Below are positions 36,647 through 46,100 of a stretch of 64,000 nucleotides of DNA, piece after piece (the stretch's first letter is position 1; each line of letters begins with the position of its first letter). The notes under the pieces are model-generated. The model ran no database searches, was not told the DNA's origin, and saw only the letters and a program-made list of their open reading frames with translations. Made by a program: the position numbers and the translations under genes. Source of the stretch: Streptomyces sp. NBC_01476 (GTDB lineage Bacteria > Actinomycetota > Actinomycetes > Streptomycetales > Streptomycetaceae); contig NZ_CP109446.1 in assembly GCF_036227265.1 (NCBI RefSeq), positions 7,643,001-7,707,000 of the forward strand, in the 5' to 3' direction.

Positions 36647-39600
36647 ATGGTGCACAACAGATCCTCGTACCGGATGACGAACCCCGGTCGCGGGAAACGC
36701 AGAACCGTCGTCGCCGCGCTGGCCGCCGCGGCGACCGCCGTGCTCGGCATGGGAATCGGCGCCGGCCCCGCCACCGCGGCGCCGGCGCACAGTACGTCCG
36801 GCGCCCCCGCGTCGTACGTCAATCCGCTGATCGGGTCCTCCAACGCCGGTAACACCTACCCCGGCACGGTCGTGCCCTTCGGCATGCTCTCCTGGAGCCC
36901 GCAGACCTCGACGGGCAATCAGTTCTCCAACCCCGCGCCCGGCGGCTACCGTTACGACGCCACCAGGATCCGCGGCTTCAGCCTCACCCACCTCAACGGC
37001 GTGGGCTGTTCCGGCGCCAACGGCGACATCCCGATCATGCCGTACGTGGGCGACGTCGACTCCTCGCCCAGCGCCGACACCAAGGACGCGAAGTACGCCA
37101 GCACCTTCTCGCACGCCAACGAGACGGCCCAGGCGGGCTATTACAAGGTCGCCCTGGACAGCGGCGCCAGCGCCGAACTGACCAGCACCGCCCGCACCGG
37201 CACCGGCGAGTTCGGCTTCCCGGCCGACCAGCCGGCCAGCATGCTCTTCCGTACCTCGAACTCCGAGAGCGGCAGCGCCGCCGCCACGGTCGCCGTGGAC
37301 GCCGCCACCCGGACGGTCACCGGCTCGGTGAGCGCGGGCAACTTCTGCGGCCCGCAGAGCGCCAACAACCGCCACGACGTCTACACCCTTTACTTCACCG
37401 CCCACTTCGACCAGGCCTTCGCCAAGACCGGCACCTGGACCGACAGCACGCTGAACCCCGGCGCCACCTCCGCCACCGGCGGCACTGGCTACAACTCCAG
37501 CGGCAACGCCACCGCGGGCAAGGGCTCCGGCGCCTATGTGACCTTCTCGCCCGGCACCCACCAGGTGCAGGCCAAGGTCGCCATCTCGTACGTGAGTCCG
37601 CAGAACGCCGAGGCCAACCTGCGCGCGGAGAACCCGCCGAGCAAGAGCTTCGCCACGACCCGGGCCCAGGCAACCGCCGCGTGGAACACCGCCCTTGGCA
37701 AGATCCAGGTCTCCGGCGGCTCCGCCGACCAGCAGAGCACCTTCTACACCGCGCTCTACCACTCGATGCTGGAGCCGACCCTCACCAGCGACGTCAACGG
37801 CCAGTATCTCGGCGGTGACCGCAAGACACACTCGCTCGCCCGCGGCCAGCACGCCCAGTACGGCACCTTCTCCGGCTGGGACCAGTACCGCGCGCAGGTG
37901 CAGCTGCTCACCCTGCTGCAGCCGAAGACCGGCAGCGACTACGCCCAGTCCCTCTTCAACTACGCCCAGCAGCGCGGCGGTGAGTGGGACCGCTGGCTGC
38001 TGGAGAACGGCAAGACCAGCATCATGTCCGGCGATCCCTCGGACGCGGCGCTGGCCGGCATCTACGCCTTCGGCGGACGGGACTTCGACGTCAAGGGCGC
38101 GCTCGCCTCGCTGGTGAAGGCCGCCACCGTACCCACCGCCAACGACAACGACAGCGCCGGCTGCAACGTCGAATGCGTCGGCCAGCGACCGGCCCTGGAC
38201 AAGTACCTGTCGCTCGGCTACGTGCCGTCCGACAACTGCCACTGCTGGGGCGGCGCCGCCGAGACGCTGGAGGACGCGGCGGCCGACTTCGGCCTGTCCG
38301 AACTGGCCGGCCGGCTCGGCGACCAGAAGACCCAGCAGACGTTCGCCGACCGCAGCGGCAACTGGACCAACGTCTTCGACCCCAACGCCACCGCGCAGGG
38401 CGGCTACATGCGCGACCGCAACTCCGACGGCTCGTGGGCCGGTACGACCTTCAGCCCCAGCACCGGCAACGGCTTCGTCGAGGGCAGCAGCGCCCGCTAC
38501 ACCTGGATGGTCTACTCCGACGTGGCCGGCCTGGCCCAGGCCATGGGCGGGAACAAGGCGGCCATCGCCCGGCTCGACGCCTTCTTCCGCGCACCCGACG
38601 GCAGCTTCGACTTCTCCGCCGCCGACCAGACGCGCTACGACCCCACCAACGAGCCCGACATCAACGCGCCCTACCTCTACGACTACCTGGGCGCTCCGTA
38701 CAAGACCCAGGAGACGGTCCGCGCCGAGGTGGACGGTCTGTGGACCAACACCCCCGGCGGCATCCCCGGCAACGACGACGCCGGCACCATGTCGTCCTGG
38801 TACGTCTTCTCCGCGCTCGGGATGTACCCGCAGGTTCCCAGCCGCGCGGACCTGGTGCTCACCGCGCCGCTCTTCCCGCACGCGGTGGTCCACACCGGGC
38901 TCGGGAAGACCATCACGGTCAACGCCCCCCGGGCATCGGCCCAGAACATCTACGTGCAGAGCCTGCGGACCAACGGCCGCAGCTCCGGGCAGCCCTGGGT
39001 CCCGGCGTCCTTCGTTACCCGCGGCGGCACCCTGGACTACACCCTGGGCAGCACCCCGAACACCTCCTGGGGCAGCTCGCCGAAGAACGCGCCGCCGTCC
39101 TTCCGCGACGGTGAGGCACCGTTCTTCGCCGCCACCGACCCCGCCCGGGTCAAGGTCGAGCCGGGCAGTTCGGCGGACACCACCATCAAGCTCTCCACGC
39201 TGCAGGACAAGAAGGTCGGCGTCCACTGGACCGCCGCCCCGCCGGCCGGCATCACCCTGAAGCCCGCGCACGGCGACGTCACCATCCCCAAGGCCGGCGC
39301 CACCACCGCGAAGCTCTCGGTCGTGGTCGGAGCCGACACCAAAGCGGGCGTCTACTCCGTCCCGCTGACCTTGACCACCTCCTCCGGCGGCCGGCACGGC
39401 AGCACCGTGACCGTGCCGAAGACCTGGCTCTCGGTGACCGTCGGCGTGCAGGGCAGCGTCACCTGGTACGTCAACAACGCGGGCACGTCCCCCGACGACC
39501 AGAATCCGACCGCCAACTTCGACGGCGGCGGCTGGAGTTACTCCGCCAAGGCGCTTGCCGACGCCGGCGTCACGCCGGGCGCCACGGTCTCCGCGGCCGG

Positions 39601-40033
39601 CTTCGACTTCACCTGGCCCGATGTGGAGCCCGGCGCGCCGGACAACATCGTGGTCGGCGGCGGCGACCAGGTCCTCGACGTCTCCGCGACCTCCGCGGGC
39701 GACACGCAGCTCAGCCTGCTGGGCAGTGCCGCCTTCGGCGACAGCAGCGGCACGGTGACCCTCACCTACACCGACGGGACCACCCAGCAGGCCCAGATCG
39801 GCTTCAGTGACTGGACCCTGGGCGGCGGCGGAAGCCAGCCGTCGTTCGGCAACGTGGTGGCCGTGCACACCGCCTACCGCGATGTGCTCGGCGGCACCAC
39901 CGACCCGGTCGGCACCGATGTCTTCGCCACCGTGCCGATCGCCCTGCAGGCCGGCAAGCAGCTGGCGACGGTGACGTTGCCGGCCACCACGACCGGCGGT
40001 GACATGCACCTCTTCGGCATCGCCACCGCCTGA
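36647..40033 (+). CDS. Secreted GH92 alpha-mannosidase (2)
   Basis: Predicted 1,128 residues; the ATG at 36647 follows GAAGGGCAGG (a second ATG at 36674 is possible). A Sec signal covers about 18-45. The catalytic module starts YVNPLIGSSNAGNTYPGT. It has Glu542 in AAETLEDAAADF as the likely general acid and GNDDAGTMSSWYVFSALG (Asp710-Asp711) as the acidic water-activating pair, all canonical for GH92. An Ig/NEW3-like domain lies at about 825-930. A C-terminal jelly-roll at about 937-1,128 (VTWYVNNAGTSPDDQ, NFDGGGWSYSAKAL) is a module seen in other actinobacterial glycosidases and in GH92 gene 3. It would be a calcium-dependent exo-alpha-mannosidase acting outside the cell, with unknown linkage preference. 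Confidence 0.93.
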   Translation: MVHNRSSYRMTNPGRGKRRTVVAALAAAATAVLGMGIGAGPATAAPAHSTSGAPASYVNPLIGSSNAGNTYPGTVVPFGMLSWSPQTSTGNQFSNPAPGGYRYDATRIRGFSLTHLNGVGCSGANGDIPIMPYVGDVDSSPSADTKDAKYASTFSHANETAQAGYYKVALDSGASAELTSTARTGTGEFGFPADQPASMLFRTSNSESGSAAATVAVDAATRTVTGSVSAGNFCGPQSANNRHDVYTLYFTAHFDQAFAKTGTWTDSTLNPGATSATGGTGYNSSGNATAGKGSGAYVTFSPGTHQVQAKVAISYVSPQNAEANLRAENPPSKSFATTRAQATAAWNTALGKIQVSGGSADQQSTFYTALYHSMLEPTLTSDVNGQYLGGDRKTHSLARGQHAQYGTFSGWDQYRAQVQLLTLLQPKTGSDYAQSLFNYAQQRGGEWDRWLLENGKTSIMSGDPSDAALAGIYAFGGRDFDVKGALASLVKAATVPTANDNDSAGCNVECVGQRPALDKYLSLGYVPSDNCHCWGGAAETLEDAAADFGLSELAGRLGDQKTQQTFADRSGNWTNVFDPNATAQGGYMRDRNSDGSWAGTTFSPSTGNGFVEGSSARYTWMVYSDVAGLAQAMGGNKAAIARLDAFFRAPDGSFDFSAADQTRYDPTNEPDINAPYLYDYLGAPYKTQETVRAEVDGLWTNTPGGIPGNDDAGTMSSWYVFSALGMYPQVPSRADLVLTAPLFPHAVVHTGLGKTITVNAPRASAQNIYVQSLRTNGRSSGQPWVPASFVTRGGTLDYTLGSTPNTSWGSSPKNAPPSFRDGEAPFFAATDPARVKVEPGSSADTTIKLSTLQDKKVGVHWTAAPPAGITLKPAHGDVTIPKAGATTAKLSVVVGADTKAGVYSVPLTLTTSSGGRHGSTVTVPKTWLSVTVGVQGSVTWYVNNAGTSPDDQNPTANFDGGGWSYSAKALADAGVTPGATVSAAGFDFTWPDVEPGAPDNIVVGGGDQVLDVSATSAGDTQLSLLGSAAFGDSSGTVTLTYTDGTTQQAQIGFSDWTLGGGGSQPSFGNVVAVHTAYRDVLGGTTDPVGTDVFATVPIALQAGKQLATVTLPATTTGGDMHLFGIATA

Positions 40034-40060
40034 CGCGACCGCTCACGAGGCGGAAACGCC

Positions 40061-40099
40061 GGCGGCGCCCCCGGACCGAACCGGTCCGGGGGCGCCGCC
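40061..40099. terminator. Strong bidirectional terminator between GH92 gene 2 and GH78
   Basis: Perfect 17-bp stem (GGCGGCGCCCCCGGACC and complement) with a 5-base loop, between two converging genes. Confidence 0.85.
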
Positions 40100-40126
40100 G
40101 GGCCCTGCCGCCCGCAGGCCGGCCGG

Positions 40127-42784
40127 TCAGCGGGCAGGCCGCACGGTCACCGTGTGACTGCCGGCGCCGAGGCCGCTGAGCACGATGTAACCCGAAATCT
40201 CCGCGGCGCCGTACGCCGTCGCCTTCCGGCCGCTCCAGGCGAGCCGCCGGTCGACGTACACACTGACACCGCGGCCGTCGGTCGGGACCGCCACGGTGCC
40301 GCGGGTGCCGTGCGGGGCCCGTACGGTGAGGGTGAAGGTCCCCTTCGCGGTGTGCTCCCAGTCCGCGCTGAGCGGGCCGTGCGGGGTCGGCACCTGGCCG
40401 CGTGCCCAGGCGACGGACCCCGGGTGCGGGCGCACCTCCCAGGCGGCGAAGCCGGGGGCGGTCGGCCGGATGCCGAGCAACTCGTTGGTCAGCGCGGGCA
40501 GTACACCGGTGGACCAGCCGTGCGCCATGCTCGTGTACGAGCCCTCGTAGGCGGAGCCGTCCGGGCCGATGCCCTCCCAGTTCGTCGTCCCCGGGTCGTT
40601 GCGGTCCATCCAGCCGTACGTGCGCCGGATCTGGTCGAGCGCGGAGTCCGCCCGGCCGGTGCGGAACCGCGCCAGCAGCTCCGGGTAGGAGGTGAAGGCG
40701 TAGACCCGCTGCGAGGCGCCGCCGAAGATGGTGTCGTTGTCCATGAAGGCGTTGCCGTACGGCAGCACCGTGGTGGCGTCCAGGTGGGCGAGGGCCGAGG
40801 CGGCCCTTGCCGGGTCGGCGACCCCCGCGGTGATGGCGATGGAGTTGCCGTCCTGCGCGTGCCGGACCGCGCCGGTCGAGGAGTCCAGATAGGCGCCCGC
40901 GCCGGCGTCCCACAGATGCGCGTTGACCGCGTCCGCGACCGTGCCGGCCCGCGCCGCCCAGCGGTCGGCGTCCGCGCTGTGCCCGAGGTAACGGGCCAGG
41001 CTCGCCGCGTCGTTGAGGGCCTGCACATAGTTGGCGTTGTAGTACGTGATCCGGCCGGTGCGGTCCAGGAAGGCGTAGTCGCCGTACCCACCGGTGCCGT
41101 TGAGGCCCTTGCTGAGCAGCCCGTCCGCGTCGGTCACCGACGGGTACCAGGTGTCGAGCACCTTGGTCAGCTGCGGGTAGTACCGGCTCGCGTAGCCGCG
41201 GTCGCCGGAGTAGAGCACGTAGTCCCAGCTGCACGTCACCCACCACAGCGGGTAGTCGAAGAGCGGCAGGGTGTAGCCGTTGATCGAGGCCGGCGGGATC
41301 CAGCCGTCGGCGCGCTGGTGGTCGGCCAGGTCGGCGAGCACGTTGCGGGCGGCGGCCGACGCGTCGTCGTGGGTGAGGTAGAGGGTGCGGGCGGACACCG
41401 CGAGGTCGCCGACGTACGGGTCGCGGTCGCGCTTGGCGCCGTCCTGGAGCACCAGCTTGCCGTCCAGGGTCGGTGAGTCGGCGCCCCGCGGGTCGATGTC
41501 GTCGGGGCGGAAGGTGTCGGTGACCAGTTCGTTGGTGTAAGCGGCGCCGTACCAGTAGCGGTTGAGGTCGTCGTCGGAGCTCAGGAACCAGCCGCGGTAG
41601 GAACCCGGAGTGCCCAGGTAGGCGGTGAAGTCCAGCCACACCGCGTCGATGGCCACCTCGCCCCACGGCTGTGCGGCCGGCGCGTCGGCCGCCAGCGCGT
41701 CCAGGCTGATCTGCAGATAGCGGAAGCCGTGCAGGCCGTCGGCGTAGACCTTGGTGCCGCTCTGGTATCCCTTGACGTCCTGCCAGTCGGCGCCGCGGGC
41801 CGGCACCGCGTACTGGTCGGTGCCCTGGGCGGGCACCCCGGACTGGTCGGAGCGGGTGAAGTCGCTGCGCTCGGTGAGGAATTCCAGCGTCTCGGAGAAC
41901 GCCAGCCGCACGCCGGGGCTGTTGCCGGAGGCCGAGGCGAAGCGGATGTGCGGGTAACCCACCACGACCTTGCCGAAGTCCACCACGACCCGGGGCACGT
42001 CGTCGGCCGGCAGCACGCCCGGGTAGACCTCGTTGATCCGGGTGAACTCGCCCGAGGGGGTGTTCTGGTCGGCGGTGACCGTGATCCGCACCTGCGTGGT
42101 GGAGACGGCCGCGGCGAAGGGCACCGCCCGCCGGGCGGTGGTGTTGCCGGTGACGGCAGCGGCGGGCTGCCAGGCGCTGCCGTCCCAGGTCTCCACGGTG
42201 AAGTCCACCGGAAAACCGTCCCCGTTGGACTGCACGGTGATGCCGGGCAGCGAGAGCGGAGCGGTGGTGGTCACGGTCAGCGTGTCCGGGTACGCGGCGA
42301 TCGTGTCGTCGTTCCAGAAGGTGTCCGGATCGCCGTCGATCGCGTTGGACGCGTCATAGGTGCGGGGCCTGCCGTCGTTGCCGTTGTTCGGCGCGTGCGA
42401 CGAGGACGCGGCGGCGGTCGTGCCGGCCGGCCAGCTCGGCGGTGTGGGCGGCTGCGGGCGCTTGAGCACGGTGGTCCGGCCACCGGGTTTCAGCAGCGCG
42501 TCGGCGCGGGTCACCTGCCCGGTGACGCTGTGCACCCCGGTGGGCCGCACGGTGCGGCTGGACGGACCCTGTACGTATTGCTGCCAGTTGCCGCCGGCGT
42601 GGCGGGACGCCGGCGGTCCCGCGGTTCCGGCCGCCGCCGACGGGCCGGCCGCCACGGCCGGCCCCGCGGCGCCGAGGGTGATGCCGGTGGCGGCGACGGC
42701 GGCTCCGCCGAGTCCGGCTCTGATGACGGCGCGGCGCTGCGGTCCGGGGACGGGGGACTCTTCCCCCGCGGTGTTGCTGGACAT
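40127..42784 (-). CDS. Exported GH78-like alpha-L-rhamnosidase
   Basis: Predicted 885 residues; the ATG at 42784 follows CGGGAGC. A twin-arginine-type signal (PQRRAVIRAGLGG) is followed by an F5/8C-like domain (about 125-265, THE NAIDGDPDTFWNDD motif), accessory beta domains and a six-hairpin catalytic domain. In the catalytic domain DGAKRDRDPYVGDL (Asp448, Asp453, Asp460) matches the GH78 acidic cluster D-G-x-K-R-D/E...G-D. Later NTTNWEGIGPDG-like and MAHGWSTG segments fit the same fold. The family removes terminal alpha-L-rhamnose. It is transcribed away from GH92 gene 3 and has its own palindromes at 42811 and 42920, so it may follow rhamnose rather than mannan cues. Confidence 0.82.
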   Translation of the reverse strand: MSSNTAGEESPVPGPQRRAVIRAGLGGAAVAATGITLGAAGPAVAAGPSAAAGTAGPPASRHAGGNWQQYVQGPSSRTVRPTGVHSVTGQVTRADALLKPGGRTTVLKRPQPPTPPSWPAGTTAAASSSHAPNNGNDGRPRTYDASNAIDGDPDTFWNDDTIAAYPDTLTVTTTAPLSLPGITVQSNGDGFPVDFTVETWDGSAWQPAAAVTGNTTARRAVPFAAAVSTTQVRITVTADQNTPSGEFTRINEVYPGVLPADDVPRVVVDFGKVVVGYPHIRFASASGNSPGVRLAFSETLEFLTERSDFTRSDQSGVPAQGTDQYAVPARGADWQDVKGYQSGTKVYADGLHGFRYLQISLDALAADAPAAQPWGEVAIDAVWLDFTAYLGTPGSYRGWFLSSDDDLNRYWYGAAYTNELVTDTFRPDDIDPRGADSPTLDGKLVLQDGAKRDRDPYVGDLAVSARTLYLTHDDASAAARNVLADLADHQRADGWIPPASINGYTLPLFDYPLWWVTCSWDYVLYSGDRGYASRYYPQLTKVLDTWYPSVTDADGLLSKGLNGTGGYGDYAFLDRTGRITYYNANYVQALNDAASLARYLGHSADADRWAARAGTVADAVNAHLWDAGAGAYLDSSTGAVRHAQDGNSIAITAGVADPARAASALAHLDATTVLPYGNAFMDNDTIFGGASQRVYAFTSYPELLARFRTGRADSALDQIRRTYGWMDRNDPGTTNWEGIGPDGSAYEGSYTSMAHGWSTGVLPALTNELLGIRPTAPGFAAWEVRPHPGSVAWARGQVPTPHGPLSADWEHTAKGTFTLTVRAPHGTRGTVAVPTDGRGVSVYVDRRLAWSGRKATAYGAAEISGYIVLSGLGAGSHTVTVRPAR

Positions 42785-42810
42785 CTGCGGCTCCCGATGG
42801 AGAGTGGGCA

Positions 42811-42831
42811 TGAAACGATTCAATATCGTTT
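42811..42831 (-). promoter_or_regulatory. Operator-like palindrome before GH78
   Basis: TGAAACGATTCA (42811-42822) is a LacI-type near palindrome. It overlaps a second symmetry, AAACGAT-TCAAT-ATCGTTT (42813-42831), with perfect 7-bp arms. A related TGAATCGATCA lies at 42920-42930. Both are close enough to the GH78 start to regulate it. Confidence 0.5.
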
Positions 42832-42979
42832 TGCGGCTTGAGGCTACAAGGAGCCCCAGGCTCCGTCCAGGGACCGTACGCGGTGAATCCCGGATGTGCT
42901 CGGCAGGTGAAGCGCGGTTTGAATCGATCAGTGACCCCCGGGCGGGGCCGGGGTGACGGACCGTCAGTTCACCGGATGC

Positions 42980-43009
42980 TTGACGTGCGTGCCCTTCGTT
43001 GCCAAGATT
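42980..43009 (+). promoter_or_regulatory. Putative promoter of GH92 gene 3
   Basis: TTGACG (42980-42985), 18-base spacer, AAGATT (43004-43009). It is almost the same as the GH92 gene 1 promoter (TTGACGTGC start, AAGA-T -10). Confidence 0.5.
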
Positions 43010-43071
43010 CCCCTCATCTTTGGCATGTCCTGCACCTTCAGTCTCTGGGGGCGCAGGGGTGCACAACTGGC

Positions 43072-43085
43072 TGACAACGTTGTCA
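43072..43085. promoter_or_regulatory. LacI-type operator, copy 4 (TGACAACGTTGTCA)
   Basis: Perfect 14-bp palindrome only 5 bases before the GGGAGG ribosome-binding site of GH92 gene 3. Confidence 0.82.
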
Positions 43086-43101
43086 AGCGGGGGAGGATGC
43101 A

Positions 43102-46100
43102 ATGGCCTCAAGGATGCGGCGCCTGCACGGGGCCGCGGTCGCCCTGGCCGTGGCGCTCGTCGCGGCGGGAGCGGGCGCGCTGCCCGCCCAGGCGGCACCG
43201 GCCCACGGCGGAACCGCGGCCGGTGACCTGACCCATCTGGTGAATCCGTTCATCGGCACCGAGAACGACGGCAACACCTACCCCGGTGCCGCGGTGCCGT
43301 TCGGCATGGTGCAGCTCTCGCCCGACACCGGGCACAACACCGGCTACGACTACGACCAGGACCACATCCGCGGCTTCAGCTCCGTGCACCTGTCCGGCGT
43401 GGGCTGCGGGCTCGGCGGCGACCTGCCCGTGCTGCCCACGACCGGTGACATCACCGCCACCGACAACGCGGTCTACGCGGCGCCCTTCACCCATGCCGAC
43501 GAGACCGCGTCGCCCGGTTTCTACCGGGTCCGGCTGGGCACCGGCGTCACCGCGGAGCTGACCGCCACCGCCCGCACCGGCTGGCAGCGGTACACCTTCC
43601 CGGCCACCGACAAGGCCAATGTGCTGCTCGACAGCGGCCAGGCGCTGCACAAGGTCACCAGCAGCACCGTCACCGTCCTGGACGACCGCACCGTGCTGAC
43701 CGCCATCACCGGCAGCGGCTTCTGCCAGGACACCACCCCGTACACGCTCTACACCGAGACCCGGTTCGACCGTCCGTTCGCCTCCTACGGGACCTGGAAC
43801 GGCGGCGCCGTGACGGCCGGCCGGCGCACCAGCACCTCCACCGGGCTCGGCGGCGCCTACGTCCGCTTCGACACCACGCAGGACCACGACGTCACGGCTG
43901 TCACCGCCCTGTCCTGGGTGGGCGCCGACGGCGCCGCGAAGAACCTCGCAGCCGAGGGCCGCGGCACCTTCGACAGCACCAGGGCGGCGGCCACGAAGCT
44001 GTGGCAGGACCGGCTGGGACAGATCAGGGTGCGCGGCGGCACCGACGAGCAGCAGCGCACCTTCTACTCCTCGCTCTACCGCTCCTTCCTCGCCCCCAAC
44101 CTCGGCGGCGACGTCGACGGCCGCTACACCGGCTGGGACGGGAAGGTCCACCCGGCGAACGGGATCACGTACTACCAGAACTGGTCGCTGTGGGACACCT
44201 ACCGCACCCAGCAGCAACTCCTGTCGCTGCTGGCGCCGCGTGAGTCCCGCGACATGGCCCTGTCGCTGCTGCGGGTCGCCGACGAGAGCGGACAGCTGCC
44301 GCGCTGGGGGTACGCCACCGTCGAGACGAACATCATGACCGGTGATCCGGTCACGCCCTTCCTCGTCGACGCCTACCGCCAGGGCCTGCTCAAGGGCCAC
44401 GAGGAGGAGGCGTACCGGGCGCTGAAGAAGCACGCCGACACTGTCCCGCCGGCGTCCTCGCCGGCCGCGGGCCGGCAGGCCGACCAGGAGTACCTGGCGA
44501 ACGGCTATGTGCCCTACGACCCGGCCCGGCCGGGCAAGCCAGGGGACAACGACTTCCAGCACGGCCCGTCCGCGACCCTGGAGTACGCGCTCGCCGACGC
44601 CGCCCTCGGCGGGATGGCGAAGGACCTCGGCCACACCTCCGACGCCCGCGCTTACCTGACCCGCGGCCAGAACTACCGCAGCATCCTCGACCCCTCCACC
44701 GGCTTCTTCCGGGCCCGCGACAACGACGGGATGTTCGTCGGACCCACCGACCCGGCCGCCAGTACCGGCTTCCACGAGGGCACGTCGTGGCAGTACATGT
44801 GGCTGGTCCCGCAGGACCTGCCGGGTCTTGTCGGCCTGATCGGCGGCAGCGCCGCCGCCAACGCCCGGCTCGACTCCTTCTTCGCCTACGACCAGCTGCT
44901 CCAGGACCCGGCGGGGACGGCCCGTGACGTGTGGGTCAACGGCCCCTACTCGTACTACAACCAGGACAAGTACAACCCGCAGAACGAACCCGACCTCAGC
45001 GCCCCGTACACCTACCTCTCCACCGGCCAGCCGTGGAAGACCACCGATGTGGTGCATGCCGCGCTGACGCTCTTCACCAACGCGCCCAACGGCGTCACCG
45101 GCAACGACGATCTCGGCACCATGTCCGCCTGGCAGGTGCTCTCCGCCATCGGCATCTACCCGATGTCCCCCGGCACCGACCAGTGGGGCGTGTCCACACC
45201 GCTCTTCGACCGGGTCGACCTGACCCTGGACAAGCGGTACTACCCGCACGGCCGGCTGGCGGTCACCGCCCCCGGCAGCAGCGACACCGACCGCTACATC
45301 CAGTCCGCGCGGCTCGGCGGCAAGGCGCTGCGCACCACCTACCTCACCACCGAGGACATCAGGGCCGGCAAGGACCTCGCCCTCACCGTCGGCGCCCAGC
45401 CGTCCCGTTGGGGGACCGCGGCCTCGGCCGCCCCGCCCGCGCTCGACCACGTGCCCGACACCCGGCGGCACACCGCGGCGGCCCTCACCCCGGCCGATCC
45501 CGGGGTGCTCGCGGGCGGCAAGGCCACCGACGTGGACGTGTCCGCCGTCCTCACCGGACCGGGCGAGGTCTCCGGCACGCTGACCGTCACGGCGCCCGCG
45601 CCGCTCACCGCAGACCCGGCGCGCAGCAGCTTCCGGCTCGACTCCGGCACCGTGCCCGCCACCCGGGTGCTGCCGGTCCACCTCAGCGCCCCGGCCGGCA
45701 CACCCGACGGCAGCTATCCGCTCACCGTCAAGGTGGCGCAGGCCGGCGGGCCGGCCGTGACCCGGACCGTGCAGGTCGCCGTTACCACCTCCACCTGCAC
45801 CGGGACCAGTGGCTTCTGCCCGCAGGACCTCTCCGCGCAGTACGACGTGGACGGGGTGAGCGCGGCGGGCGCCACCGGGGGCGACTTCGACGGCACCGGG
45901 ACGAGCTACCCGGCCGAGGAACTGCCCGCGCCCGGCCCCGGTCTGCTCGGCGGGCGGGCGTACGACTTTCCCGACACCACCGGCAGCGCGGCCAACTTCG
46001 CCACCGCCCACGGGCAGACGGTGCCCCTGGTGCCCCGCGCGTACTCCGCGCTCGACGTGCTGCTCGCCGCCCACAACGGTGACATCACCGCCACCGCCAC

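Noticed and set aside
36512..40009. 1,165-codon minus-strand frame opposite GH92 gene 2
   Set aside because: Low-complexity shadow with no recognisable domain.
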